Part shown: positions 10,989 to 19,953 of the stretch, piece after piece
Position numbering within the stretch: the stretch's first letter is position 1
Layout of the letters: every line of letters begins with the position of its first letter
Source of the DNA: Alicyclobacillus kakegawensis NBRC 103104
GTDB taxonomy: Bacteria; Bacillota; Bacilli; Alicyclobacillales; Alicyclobacillaceae
Direction: 5' to 3'
NCBI RefSeq assembly: GCF_001552655.1
Contig: NZ_BCRP01000018.1
Coordinates: 1 to 62,821, forward strand
DNA length: 62,821 bases
Made by a program: the position numbers and the translations under genes
Notes under the pieces: model-generated
What the model saw: only the letters and a program-made list of their open reading frames with translations
Databases searched by the model: none
Told to the model about the DNA's origin: nothing

Positions 10989-12089
10989 TTACTTGGCCTG
11001 CAGCAGTGGTTTTAAATGGCTCGTATTGGCCACGGCGTTGTCCGCGATGTTCGTTAACTCGCTCCCTGACAGGTAACCTACGTAAAGGTTTTCTTTCTTT
11101 GCCTGGGCAATGAACGACGGATCGGACAATGCCTTCTGAAATGCCTTCCGCAGCGCCGCTACACGATCCGCTGGGATGCCGGGAGGCGCGATGAACGCGT
11201 GGCCCAGATCCATGATCTTTGCCATTTCTTTCAGGGCGTTGATCTTGTCTTGGTTCAGTCCGGCTTGTTGCGCCAGCTCGATGACCGTGGGCACGTTGGG
11301 CAACTTCTTGAAGCGCTCTGTCGACTGTAAGAGTATAACCTTGGCTTGATCAGGTATCTCCGCGATGTCGGAGGCCGACAGTGAAATGGTGTCGCCGTTG
11401 CCGCTCAAGAACGAAGCCTTTTCATCCTTGCTGCCACTGAATGCCGCGACCATCGTGTAGGGAATGTTGAACGCATTGAGTGTGATGACTGCCGCATTGT
11501 AGTCGGAACTTCCCTTGCCAGTTGCCAGGGCCTTAATCGTCTTCTGGGCATGTTCTAAGTCGGTAAAAGACTTGTATGGGCCGTTCGTGTGAACGCCGAG
11601 GATATGCGGGTCGTCGTCCGGTCGTCCAATCCACGTGAGTTTCGTGACATCGAAATTCACGCCCGGGGTGTTGTCGATTTGGTCGAATACATCGCCACCG
11701 GCGTTTGTATCACCAATTGTGAGACCATCAGGTTTTGCGCTGTAGATCTGATTGGTACCTACAATTCCCCCTCCCCCCGGGACGTTTACGACTTCAACTT
11801 TGCCGAGGCCAAGATACTCTTGCAGGTAGGGAGCAATCAGCCGGGCCCATTGATCGTAGCCGCCCCCCGGACCGTACGGAACCAGAATCTGCATCGTCTT
11901 GTCTTTGAAAAAAGCTGAAGCCGATGTCGCTGACTCGGTGTGGGATGTCGACACGTTCTTTTGACTTCCTGTAGCGCCTTCACCTGTTGCTCCGGAGTTG
12001 GAGGTCTTGCCACTGGTGCCACAGCCCACAGCGAGAACAGAAAGCGCTACCACTGAGGCCGAAATGATCAACCACTTGTGATTGTTCAT
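10989..12089 (-). CDS. tctC: Tripartite tricarboxylate transporter receptor lipoprotein (TctC/Bug family), copy 2
   Basis: 366 residues; ATG 12089 has AAGGAGAGG 8 bases upstream. Signal sequence with lipobox LAVGC (Cys about residue 23) and a Ser/Thr/Gly-rich linker, then MQILVPYGPGGGYDQWARL, VVNVPGGGGIVG and AKPDGLTIGDTN, the usual Bug-family core. It is the first gene of the minus-strand tctC-tctA-tctB operon. The upstream region carries a spaced inverted repeat shared with the divergent MFS gene. Confidence 0.92.
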   Translation of the reverse strand: MNNHKWLIISASVVALSVLAVGCGTSGKTSNSGATGEGATGSQKNVSTSHTESATSASAFFKDKTMQILVPYGPGGGYDQWARLIAPYLQEYLGLGKVEVVNVPGGGGIVGTNQIYSAKPDGLTIGDTNAGGDVFDQIDNTPGVNFDVTKLTWIGRPDDDPHILGVHTNGPYKSFTDLEHAQKTIKALATGKGSSDYNAAVITLNAFNIPYTMVAAFSGSKDEKASFLSGNGDTISLSASDIAEIPDQAKVILLQSTERFKKLPNVPTVIELAQQAGLNQDKINALKEMAKIMDLGHAFIAPPGIPADRVAALRKAFQKALSDPSFIAQAKKENLYVGYLSGSELTNIADNAVANTSHLKPLLQAK

Positions 12090-12501
12090 GGGATCCTCTC
12101 CTTTGCAAATAAGGAATCATAGTTATGAATGGCTTATTCTGCCTTGTGGTGAAATACAACGATGTTTTGAATCTTTGAATAAGCAATTCATGGCTCAGTA
12201 TAGGGCAGTGAGATAGCGCGAGAAGATAGCATTTTCTTGCATATGGAACACAACTTGTTGGGGACATCCACCACAGATGGGAAGCCCGTCGTTCTTGAAG
12301 AGTGAACAACAGGCAAGCGGTTCGCGAGGGTGGCGTGGAAACGTTTCATATGCAAGAATCCCCATCCTGCGCAGCCACCTTCAGGCCACTATACTGAAGC
12401 AGGCATATCTGAATGGGCTTACAAGGAGGTGGACAACAGCCGCCGATCGATTCCGGTAGGCGTGGGGAGCTGTGCGGAACGACGAGAGGAGGTGCACACG
12501 T
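12090..12501. other. Divergent control region between tctC copy 2 and the MFS gene
   Basis: No gene is seen in these 412 bp. The region must hold promoters for both directions. Its main visible structure is the 15-bp inverted repeat annotated separately. AT-rich tracts near 12110-12180 are plausible promoter sequence for the minus-strand operon, but no clear -35/-10 pair could be assigned. Confidence 0.5.
12234..12358. promoter_or_regulatory. Spaced 15-bp inverted repeat, candidate operator pair
   Basis: TTCTTGCATATGGAA at 12234-12248 and TTTCATATGCAAGAA at 12344-12358 are inverted copies matching at 14 of 15 positions, centre to centre 110 bp. Each arm contains CATATG. They lie between divergent transport genes, the place expected for a shared regulator site. 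Function is inference. Confidence 0.5.
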
Positions 12502-13752
12502 ATGCAGGAGGTGGCTGCGTCGTACTTGTCCGAGGACAACCTGCGTGAGGCGCATTTGCGGTTGGGTGTATTGAGTGCCGGCCATGCCATCACGCATATG
12601 CCGGGCGCCGCATTGCCCTTGATCTACCCATTGTTAATGAAATCCATGGGATTTGGATACGTGGATCTGGGCACGATGCTGACCATCACGCGAGTGATTG
12701 GGGGCCTGTTGCAAGGTGCCGGGGGTTTCCTGACCAAATACATGTCAGGTAGAAATATCATTGCCTATGAGAATATTGGCGTCGGTTTGGGGATAGGGCT
12801 CTGTGGGTTCGTTCACAACTATGCCGAGCTGACAACAGTCGTCGCATTGGGCCAAGTGGCGGCCAGCCCCCACCATCCTGTAGCCAGCTCCATGCTCAGC
12901 AAGTGGTTCAGCCGAGAACGGAGGGGTGTGGCCCAAGCGACTCACTTTGCGGTAGCCAACATAGCCACCGTCGTGTCGCCGCTTATCGCCACCGCATTGA
13001 TTCCACTGATTGGATGGAGGAACACCCTGTATGGGTTGAGCTTGCCTGCATTCGCGGTGGCCGTGCTGTTGTTTATGTGCCTGCCTCCGGAAATGGTGGC
13101 GGCTCCTCAATCCAAACGTGGCGCGGTGCGTTCTCGAGACGGATTTTTTTCTCCATTGAAGAATCCGCGGGTGCGGAGGCTTATCGTCACGGCGTCCGTG
13201 ACGGCGGGGGGGAAGGGGCTCGGCATTCTACAGACGTTTCTACCTCTGTTCCTGCTCAATCAGATGCACTTCAGCAAGGGATTCACCGGCATCCTGTTCA
13301 CCCTGTTCACGGTCACCAGCGTGGTCGGTCCGGTGCTGGCGGGGCGTCTCTCGGACAAGCTGAACCGCTCCAAGGTGCTCAGTTTTTGGCTATTCGGCGC
13401 CGCGTCTCTTGGCATTTGTTTAGCTTTCATGGCGGCTTTCAACGTTTGGCTGTTGGCTGTCTTGCTGGTTACCTTCGGCATATTCGTGTATGGTTACAGC
13501 CCAATCGAGCAGACCCTGGTTTCAGACATTACGTCTCAGGCAGAGCACGCGAACACCTACAGCTTGTTTTTCGGGATCACATATGGTGCTTCAGCACTGT
13601 GGCCTTTGGTCTTATCCCTTGTGGTCGAGCGTTTGGGATTCACTCCCTTCTTTCTGGTGGTCGCGGCGTCGTACGTGGTCGGTGGACTGATTTACGTCAC
13701 GGGGAATTGGTCGGCACCAACGGCTTCAAATACGGGCACGCAAACGATGTGA
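12502..13752 (+). CDS. MFS transporter
   Basis: 416 residues from ATG 12502, which has GAGAGGAGG 10 bases upstream; an upstream GTG at 12472 lacks a site. Twelve hydrophobic segments are readable, with loop motifs such as KWFSRERRGVAQA between helices 4 and 5 and GRLSDKLNRSKVL after helix 8. It is a major facilitator carrier of the cytoplasmic membrane. Substrate is not recognisable; its position between a TTT operon and the cupin/Rieske cluster suggests an organic acid. It ends against a convergent aldolase-like gene. Confidence 0.85.
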   Translation: MQEVAASYLSEDNLREAHLRLGVLSAGHAITHMPGAALPLIYPLLMKSMGFGYVDLGTMLTITRVIGGLLQGAGGFLTKYMSGRNIIAYENIGVGLGIGLCGFVHNYAELTTVVALGQVAASPHHPVASSMLSKWFSRERRGVAQATHFAVANIATVVSPLIATALIPLIGWRNTLYGLSLPAFAVAVLLFMCLPPEMVAAPQSKRGAVRSRDGFFSPLKNPRVRRLIVTASVTAGGKGLGILQTFLPLFLLNQMHFSKGFTGILFTLFTVTSVVGPVLAGRLSDKLNRSKVLSFWLFGAASLGICLAFMAAFNVWLLAVLLVTFGIFVYGYSPIEQTLVSDITSQAEHANTYSLFFGITYGASALWPLVLSLVVERLGFTPFFLVVAASYVVGGLIYVTGNWSAPTASNTGTQTM

Positions 13753-13757
13753 ATCCT

Positions 13758-13833
13758 GCAAACGCACCTGACGGTGGAATGGGTTCCATAGGGGGCAAAG
13801 CGGCCCCTTCCCCGATTCCCGAGGTGCGTTTGC
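13758..13833. terminator. Long inverted repeat between convergent genes
   Basis: GCAAACGCACCT (13758-13769) and AGGTGCGTTTGC (13822-13833) are perfect 12-bp inverted copies enclosing an inner GGGGC/GCCCC hairpin. They fill the space between the MFS gene and the convergent aldolase-like gene, so a bidirectional terminator is likely, although no T run follows. Confidence 0.5.
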
Positions 13834-13864
13834 TGTAAAGCGGGCATGCTTCTGCGGAACGGCT

Positions 13865-14563
13865 CTACAGGATGCCGATGAATCTTCCCTCACGCGCGGC
13901 TTTCTCGTAATAATACGTCCACGTTTTTTGGATATTTTTAGCAGTCCACAGACTCGGGCCGATGCGATCAATTTCGTCATCCCGCAAATGAGCGTTGGGA
14001 TTGAGAAGATGGGTGAAAACCTGTCGTTGAGAATTGATTTCCATATATTTTGCGAGCACCAATACTTCTTCTAGGGAATTCCCGGTTGTCACCACGCCAT
14101 GGCCGCGCAATAGCAAGACTTTGTGCGGGCCGAGACAACGGGCAACTTCACGCCCCCGTTCCGCGTGGCTGATGGAATCGGGATCTTCATAGATGGGAAT
14201 GTGCTTGCCCAGCACGCACGTGACAGAACTGACCGGTCTCGGGCCAATACCCGTCACGCTGAGGATGGTGCTCCAGTGACCGTGAAAGTGCGCGACCGCA
14301 TGGACATCCGGTCGAAGTCGATAGATTTCCGAGTGAAGATAGACCTCATTGGGCGGTTCTTGATCACCCTGCTTCAATTTTCCGTCCCAATCCACGAGAA
14401 TGAGATCCTTGACCGTGACGGTAGCGCGAGCGGCTTGTCGGCCGTGGGTCCAAAAGCCATCTTCTGCACGAACGCTCACGTGGCCGTTCATGTCGAAAAG
14501 ATCCAGCGCCTCGAAGAGTCGAACGGCCACAGCTAGTCGAGCCTGCCTGTCCATCGTCATCAT
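13865..14563 (-). CDS. Class II aldolase/adducin-family protein
   Basis: 232 residues; ATG 14563 has GGAGGT 7 bases upstream, which rules out the GTG inside that site. Metal-site features of the fuculose-phosphate aldolase family are visible: FDMNGHVSVR, a Glu before LHSEIY, the HxH of AHFHGHW, and LRGHGVV near residue 155. Members cleave sugar phosphates or decarboxylate/dehydrate short hydroxy acids with a bound zinc or other divalent ion. The enzyme is probably cytoplasmic. It is transcribed away from the cupin genes across a 534-bp gap, likely part of the same catabolic island. Confidence 0.85.
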   Translation of the reverse strand: MMTMDRQARLAVAVRLFEALDLFDMNGHVSVRAEDGFWTHGRQAARATVTVKDLILVDWDGKLKQGDQEPPNEVYLHSEIYRLRPDVHAVAHFHGHWSTILSVTGIGPRPVSSVTCVLGKHIPIYEDPDSISHAERGREVARCLGPHKVLLLRGHGVVTTGNSLEEVLVLAKYMEINSQRQVFTHLLNPNAHLRDDEIDRIGPSLWTAKNIQKTWTYYYEKAAREGRFIGIL

Positions 14564-15097
14564 CAGTCGCACCTCCGCGCCTTCCGGCTTTGTCCGTATG
14601 GTCTCCGGACGAATGAGACGCCACGAGACGATTCAAGAGAGCGCGGTTGCACGCTACCGCGCCGCTGAACTCATCTCATCCGTCGAAGGTTTCCCCCTGC
14701 AGTTCGATTGTAGGGTGGCCTCGCCTCAGAAGGATATGCCCCGTTCTATATACAAGAAAGTGAAATCTCGTCTGGACGCTCATCGACAGCCTTTCGACAG
14801 GCACGTACATATCGCCTAGCGAGCGCTTGGCGAGTTCACTCCCTACAATACGGAGTCTTTCCCTCCGTCCAACCGCCGTCCTGAGGTACGAGACCGAAGT
14901 TTATCATGCGGGCGTTCCGTATAGAAGAAATCGATTTATCTAACGATTCGATTCCGGATATATATTATCCCCAAGAAAGATAGTAAGGGCTCCATTCCCA
15001 GACGAGACGAAGATGGCCAGTGCATCCGGATGGTATTGGGGACAGCGGTTCACTGACCTGCACGTTTCACGGAAAAGAGTGATAGGGAGGGATCTAA
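14564..15097. other. Divergent control region upstream of the cupin operon
   Basis: No convincing gene in 534 bp. Visible structures are a hairpin with stem CGCCTAGC (14813-14820) and GCTTGGCG (14825-14832), 7 of 8 paired, and a small dyad AATCGA-N13-TCGATT (14929-14953) just before an AT-rich TATATATTAT stretch (14959-14968) that could be a -10 element. IclR-type regulators bind such dyads, and an iclR gene lies 4 kb downstream, but the link is inference. Confidence 0.45.
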
Positions 15098-15634
15098 GTG
15101 GGGGGCGAGTCGCACTATCACAGCAAGAAAGACCGGGTGTTCGTACGAGCAATTCAGGGTGAATACAGCCTGAAGCAGGAGCTGGAGCGCCTACGGTCTC
15201 TGCCCCGTGTCCGGCGCGGTGACGAAATCAAGTTTATGGATGGGCCACAGACGTTCAGTAAGCACTACATGGAACCCGTCGACGGACTGGGGCAAACGCT
15301 GCATATCCACGTGGAGGAATATGCGCCCGGAGGAAAGTCGCAGAAACATGGGCATGTGAACGAAGCAGCGTTCTACATTCTCGACGGCAGCGGATACGAG
15401 ATCCACGACGGGGTTCGCTACAACTGGCGGGCGGGCGATGTGGCCATCGTGCACAACAACTGCGTCCATCAGCACAATAACGCAGACCCTTTCAAGCCGG
15501 CTCGTGCACTGGTCATCAAGACAAAGCCCATGTACATGTTCATGAACATGTTGTTTCAGAAAACGGTCATTCCGCGTCCGACAGAGCCGACTGAACACGG
15601 TGCTGGCTTCGTGCCGCGGGAAGACGAGGTGTAA
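15098..15634 (+). CDS. Cupin-domain protein 1
   Basis: 178 residues from GTG 15098 (AGGGAGG 7 bases upstream). A single conserved cupin barrel is centred on residues 75-150. Motif 1 reads GGKSQKHGHVNEAAFYILDG, with HGH and Glu; motif 2 reads GDVAIVHNNCVHQHNN. All metal ligands (two His, Glu, His) are present. Such proteins are small metal-dependent dioxygenases, isomerases or binding proteins; the substrate cannot be read. It starts a run of plus-strand genes with a second cupin 54 bp downstream. Confidence 0.82.
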   Translation: MGGESHYHSKKDRVFVRAIQGEYSLKQELERLRSLPRVRRGDEIKFMDGPQTFSKHYMEPVDGLGQTLHIHVEEYAPGGKSQKHGHVNEAAFYILDGSGYEIHDGVRYNWRAGDVAIVHNNCVHQHNNADPFKPARALVIKTKPMYMFMNMLFQKTVIPRPTEPTEHGAGFVPREDEV

Positions 15635-15688
15635 CGTACTTCTGCTCCCGACAGGGACAGCACAGGCAATGGAACGGGAGGGACAAAC

Positions 15689-16285
15689 ATGGCTTGGGGC
15701 GAGTCGAAGGTGTGGAACCAGGGTGACCTCACCCTGCGGTTCTATCAGGATACGCTGGATGATGCGGCAGAACGACCACAGCGTGATCAAATGCGGAAAA
15801 AGATCATTCATCCCTGGGAGATGCCGTGGGAACTGGCGCCACAGGGCATCCTCAAACACATGATTAACGAACAAATGAACACCCGGATGGAGACTGTGGA
15901 CGCCTACATGCAGGTGATTCCACCCGGCAGTCGGTCCGGGAAACACCGTCATCTCGCGGAAGAATGCCTGTACGTGTTGGAAGGTCGGGGATACGACCTT
16001 CACCAGGACTGTGACGTGGAGATTACAGATACGTATCATTGGAAGTCGCAGGATGAGGTGAAGCGGTTCGAGTGGAAGGCGGGCGATGTCATCTACATTC
16101 CTCCGAATACGATTCACCAGCACTTCAACTCAGATCCCGAAAAGCCCGCGCGGCTGATTTCTGCGGTCAACCGCATCTACAAATATTCGGGGTTGAACGA
16201 CCTGGAGCAGCTGGAAAACGCTCCTGAGTATGTGCCCAATCAACGCATCCATGCGGAGTGGGTAACGAAGGCGCTCCGGCGTTGA
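15689..16285 (+). CDS. Cupin-domain protein 2
   Basis: 198 residues from ATG 15689; GGGAGGG lies about 7 bases upstream. Cupin motif 1 is IPPGSRSGKHRHLAEECLY (HRH plus Glu) and motif 2 is GDVIYIPPNTIHQHFNSD, so the full metal site is present. It is more like the bicupin at 21.3 kb and cupin 1 than like common cupins in having HQHFN or HQHNN in motif 2. About 30 N-terminal residues and a C-terminal tail (EYVPNQRIHAEW) extend beyond the barrel. Probably co-transcribed with cupin 1. Confidence 0.82.
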   Translation: MAWGESKVWNQGDLTLRFYQDTLDDAAERPQRDQMRKKIIHPWEMPWELAPQGILKHMINEQMNTRMETVDAYMQVIPPGSRSGKHRHLAEECLYVLEGRGYDLHQDCDVEITDTYHWKSQDEVKRFEWKAGDVIYIPPNTIHQHFNSDPEKPARLISAVNRIYKYSGLNDLEQLENAPEYVPNQRIHAEWVTKALRR

Positions 16286-16337
16286 CCCATAAGTCATGGG
16301 TGGAAGTGGGAATGAACAACAGGCAGGAGTGATGGGT

Positions 16338-16556
16338 GTGAATTCCGACCAGCAAAATTCCAGGCAGGTTATAGCGATTTTCGGCTATCGCGAGGATGGA
16401 AGATGGCACGCACAAGAGTTGCGGAAACACGGCATTACCGTCATCTTCGGAATTCGAGAGGATCGAGACGAATGGGAAGTCGCCCGCCGTGATGGCGAGA
16501 ACGTACGAAGCCCAGAAGAGGCTGCATGCTTGGCCGATATCATTCAAGTCTGGTAG
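16338..16556 (+). CDS. 72-residue protein resembling the N-terminus of ketol-acid reductoisomerase
   Basis: GTG 16338 has AGGAG 8 bases upstream; ATG 16332 is too close to it. The product reads VIAIFGYREDGRWHAQELR, then VIFGIREDRDEW, then SPEEAACLADIIQ, which follows the order of KARI (IlvC) residues from the first beta strand of the NADPH-binding Rossmann fold through the ADVI strand. It stops where KARI would continue into VLLPDE. The GYGSQG cofactor loop is GYREDG here. No KARI-like sequence follows in other frames, so it is either a remnant or a small stand-alone protein. It sits between cupin 2 and a decarboxylase-like gene on the same strand. Confidence 0.55.
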   Translation: MNSDQQNSRQVIAIFGYREDGRWHAQELRKHGITVIFGIREDRDEWEVARRDGENVRSPEEAACLADIIQVW

Positions 16557-16616
16557 ATCCGCCCGCACAGGAAGGCGGATGTGGTGACAGGGCTGACACG
16601 TTTCTAGGAGGGCTCT

Positions 16617-17609
16617 ATGGGAAAGTTGCAGTTATCGTTTGCCTGCTGGAATTATGACCGGGTGGCAGCGCTTTTTGATGGATCCGTCACTGTACAAGGG
16701 GTGGACCTGAATCCTTTGTCGATGGAGGTTGAGGAGACGTTCTGGCGTATGATGCGGCACCAGGAATTCGACGTGGCAGAACTGTCTCTCTCTTCCTATT
16801 TAATCGCTCGTGACCGGGGGTTTCCGCGTTTTACGGCCATCCCAGTATTTCCGTCGCGGGCGTTTCGCCATGGGTGCATCTTTATCCATAAACGAGCGGG
16901 AATTTCCCGGCCGCAAGACCTGCGGGGGAAGCGTATCGGGCTCCCGGAGTACCAACTAACCGCGTGTTTGTGGATTCGCGGCATTCTTCAGCACGAGTAT
17001 GGTGTACATCCGAGCGACGTGGAGTGGTATGTGGGCGGCGAGGAGACTCCGGGGCGTGTTGAGAAGGTCCCGTTGGATCTCCCGAAAGATGTCCATGTTC
17101 ATGCGATTGGGCCGAATGAAACCTTGAACCGGATGTTGGATGCCGGAGAATTGGATGCGTTTATAGGTCCTCGCGCACCGTCCGCGTTTTTGAACGGGTC
17201 TCCGAACGTGGCTCGGCTCTTCCCAGACTATGAACAGCAAGAACGCCGCTATTTCGAGAGAACCAAGATATTCCCCATAATGCATGTCATTGTAATACGA
17301 GACGACGTGTTGCAGCAACACCCATGGCTGGCCATGAACTTGTACAAAGCATTCGTGGCGGCCAAACAGGCAGTGTACGACGGGTTTCGGCAGACGGCTG
17401 CGCTGAAGGTCACACTACCGTGGTTGACCGCCGAAGTGGAACGGACCGAATCCATTATGGGAAAAGATTTTTGGCCCTACGGGGTGGCGGCAAACCGGGC
17501 GACCCTCGAAGCCGCCGTTGCGTACTCGTATGAACAAGGGATGATTCGCCAACCGTTATCAGTTGAGGAATTATTTGCGCCTGCAACGCTGGAATCTTAC
17601 ATCATCTAG
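16617..17609 (+). CDS. 4,5-dihydroxyphthalate decarboxylase-like protein (Pht5 family)
   Basis: 330 residues, the family length; ATG 16617 has TAGGAGGG 6-7 bases upstream. Features are LSFACWNYDRV at the start, EVEETFWRMM, FDVAELSLSSYL, PVFPSRAFRHGCIF and LRGKRIGLPEY. The fold is related to type 2 periplasmic binding proteins, but there is no signal peptide, in agreement with an intracellular enzyme. In phthalate catabolism the family removes CO2 from 4,5-dihydroxyphthalate to give protocatechuate. Here the presence of a Rieske oxygenase 3 kb downstream supports an aromatic-acid role, but some family members have other or unknown functions. Confidence 0.75.
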   Translation: MGKLQLSFACWNYDRVAALFDGSVTVQGVDLNPLSMEVEETFWRMMRHQEFDVAELSLSSYLIARDRGFPRFTAIPVFPSRAFRHGCIFIHKRAGISRPQDLRGKRIGLPEYQLTACLWIRGILQHEYGVHPSDVEWYVGGEETPGRVEKVPLDLPKDVHVHAIGPNETLNRMLDAGELDAFIGPRAPSAFLNGSPNVARLFPDYEQQERRYFERTKIFPIMHVIVIRDDVLQQHPWLAMNLYKAFVAAKQAVYDGFRQTAALKVTLPWLTAEVERTESIMGKDFWPYGVAANRATLEAAVAYSYEQGMIRQPLSVEELFAPATLESYII

Positions 17610-17735
17610 CGGATCTAGCGGGCGATTCATCTCTTCTATAGAAAAAAGAAAAAGAAAAACACGGAGTAATTTCCGGACGTTACGTGACGAGGATTTGAGT
17701 CACGTGCGAATCGAACGCGGGGAAGGTGCACATTC

Positions 17736-18866
17736 ATGGTGAACCAGGTCTTGGCGGCCGTAGCATGGGCTCCTAAACAAACACAGCTGAGAGAATTTCT
17801 ACGGCCCGAAGTACCGCAGGATGGCGGCGTGTTGCAGGTGGAAACGGTCGGCGTCTGCGGGACTGATGTGGCCAACTACGCGACCGTGCGGGAACCGCGC
17901 ATCCTCGGGCATCATGTTGTCGGGTTTGTGTCCGGACTTGGCGCTGAGGCTTCGCGGCGATGGGGGCTCCATGAGGGAGACCGAGTGGCCATGGAGGAGT
18001 ACATTCCGTGCGGGCAATGCAAGGAGTGCCGGCGGGGGAGGTACCGTGCCTGCCCCTTCACCGATTCACGCCGCGGCGGGCTGCGCTACGGAAACACGCC
18101 CATTGATGTGCCGCCGGCGTTGTGGGGAGGGTTTGCAGAATACCTCTACCTTCATCCCAATGCGGTCTTGCACCGCATGCCCGCACACGTCCCGTCTGTG
18201 GAAGCTGCGATGACATTGCCGATAGCGAATGGTTTCGAGTGGATGGATGTGGAGTGTGGCGTGAGGTTCGGTCAGACAGTGGTCATCCAGGGGCCTGGGC
18301 AGCAGGGGTTAGCCTGTCTGTTGGCCGCAAAATCCTTGGGGGCAAGTGTGATGGTTGTCGGCCGGCAAAGCAGTCGCCATCGACTTGAATTGGCTCGCCA
18401 GCTCGGCGCGGACGCCATCGTCAATGTGACGCATGAGGATTTGTCCCAGAAGGTGCTCGATTTTACGGGAGGAGACCTCGCAGATGTGGTCATTGATGTG
18501 ACGTCGGGTGGATCCGACCCGGTCAAGCAATCCTTCGACATCGTGAGGCGCGGTGGGACCGTCGCGTTGGCCGCTTACAAACACCAAACAATTCCAGCTT
18601 GGGACGTCGATCAAGTGGTGGCGAAGTCGGTAACCGTGAAAGGGTTGCGTGGTCATAGCCACCGGTCTGTCGAAATGGCTATCGACTGCATCGCGGATGG
18701 TAGGTTTCCCATACATCTGTTGAACTCTCACCACTTCAGCCTCCAGGATACGGATTTGGCGCTCCGGACGGCTGGGGGTGAGGGTGAACCGAATCCCCTA
18801 TTGGTGGCCGTATCTCCCGGCTTGGCGCAGGTGAAGAAAGGAAGGCACTCGAATCCTTCATCGTGA
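17736..18866 (+). CDS. Zinc-dependent alcohol dehydrogenase (MDR superfamily)
   Basis: 376 residues from ATG 17736 (GGAAGGTG 9 bases upstream). Catalytic zinc site: VCGTD Cys and ILGHHVVG, where the usual GHE is GHH. The structural zinc loop is CGQCKECRRGRYRAC (C-x2-C-x2-C-x7-C). The cofactor site is GPGQQGLACLLAAKSLGA. The enzyme should oxidise an alcohol or diol with NAD(P)+ in the cytoplasm. It lies between the decarboxylase-like gene and the iclR gene on the same strand; its substrate is not evident. Confidence 0.88.
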   Translation: MVNQVLAAVAWAPKQTQLREFLRPEVPQDGGVLQVETVGVCGTDVANYATVREPRILGHHVVGFVSGLGAEASRRWGLHEGDRVAMEEYIPCGQCKECRRGRYRACPFTDSRRGGLRYGNTPIDVPPALWGGFAEYLYLHPNAVLHRMPAHVPSVEAAMTLPIANGFEWMDVECGVRFGQTVVIQGPGQQGLACLLAAKSLGASVMVVGRQSSRHRLELARQLGADAIVNVTHEDLSQKVLDFTGGDLADVVIDVTSGGSDPVKQSFDIVRRGGTVALAAYKHQTIPAWDVDQVVAKSVTVKGLRGHSHRSVEMAIDCIADGRFPIHLLNSHHFSLQDTDLALRTAGGEGEPNPLLVAVSPGLAQVKKGRHSNPSS

Positions 18867-19008
18867 CTTTCCACAAGCGGTCCGGACGACAACGACCTGC
18901 CGCTGTGATATTGTGATATATAATACTTGCTACAAATATCGAAAATAGCAGTCGGTAAAATGGCAGCGCCGTGTCCCGGATCACGTGAGTGTTTAGGAGG
19001 TACATGAA

Positions 19009-19776
19009 GTGGCTCGAGCAGCGGCACATCTGTCATCGGTTCACAACGCTATCCGAATTCTTCAAGAATTTTCAGATGAAAAGCCGGAGTTGGGGATCAG
19101 CGAACTGAGCGCCCGTCTCGGCATCGCCAAGAGCACCGTATACCGGCTTTTGCACACGCTCAGCGAAATGCGATTGGTGGATCAGGATGCACGCTCCCAC
19201 AAATACCGTCTGGGGCTCGGGCTGTTCGTGCTGGGTTCCATCCCTTACCGGCGGATGGAGATCCGTGTCAAATCGTTTCCTTTGCTGATTGATCTCATGC
19301 ATCGGGTGCGCCGGGTGGTGCGGCTGGCCGTTTACGACCAGGGGGCGGTCGTGTATCTGTGCAAGTTGCCAGAGGACAAGGAGACCACCAAGTTCAGCAG
19401 CATCGGCAAGCGAGTGGCGTGCCACAGCACCGCGGTCGGCAAGCTGTTGCTCGCTTATCAAGACGAGGAGGAAATCGCACGGGTTCTTCGGAGACCGTTG
19501 AAAGCGTATACAAGGCGGACCATCGTGAACCCAGAGATAATCCGGGAACAGCTGCTGGCAATACGTAAAAACGGGTATGCCACCACGTATGAAGAATCCA
19601 CGAAGGGAGCTTGTTCCGTCGCAGTGCCAGTGGCGACGGAGGAGGGACGAGTGATTGCGGCGCTCAGTGTCACTGCGGGGAAATCCGAGTTCTTCCCCAA
19701 TCAGGTTCAGGAATATGTGCGCGAAATGCGTGTCTACAGTCGGTTGATCACGGAACAGCTCGACGGCGACGGATGA
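19009..19776 (+). CDS. IclR-family transcriptional regulator
   Basis: 255 residues from GTG 19009, with AGGAGGT 7 bases upstream. An N-terminal winged helix-turn-helix (residues 10-70: GISELSARLGIAKSTVYRLL) is followed by the IclR effector domain with CHSTAVGKLLLAY and ACSVAVPVATEEGRVIAAL. IclR proteins bind small carboxylic or aromatic acids and control nearby catabolic operons. AT-rich sequence with TATAAT at 18919-18924 lies 85 bases upstream. Probable targets are the flanking oxygenase and cupin genes (inference). Confidence 0.93.
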   Translation: MARAAAHLSSVHNAIRILQEFSDEKPELGISELSARLGIAKSTVYRLLHTLSEMRLVDQDARSHKYRLGLGLFVLGSIPYRRMEIRVKSFPLLIDLMHRVRRVVRLAVYDQGAVVYLCKLPEDKETTKFSSIGKRVACHSTAVGKLLLAYQDEEEIARVLRRPLKAYTRRTIVNPEIIREQLLAIRKNGYATTYEESTKGACSVAVPVATEEGRVIAALSVTAGKSEFFPNQVQEYVREMRVYSRLITEQLDGDG

Positions 19777-19953
19777 TATCCACCGCATACCGTTCACCGG
19801 TTTCAGCTGCCCGTCTGGAGGCCTAGGCGCCCGTATGGACGCACGCAAAAAATTTTCTATTAGTGTTCCACAGACCAGAAACCACGGTCCGTTCTCTCGG
19901 CACCCATCCCTATAATGACTCTTGACACAAGAATGGAAGGGGATGTGAGGGCG

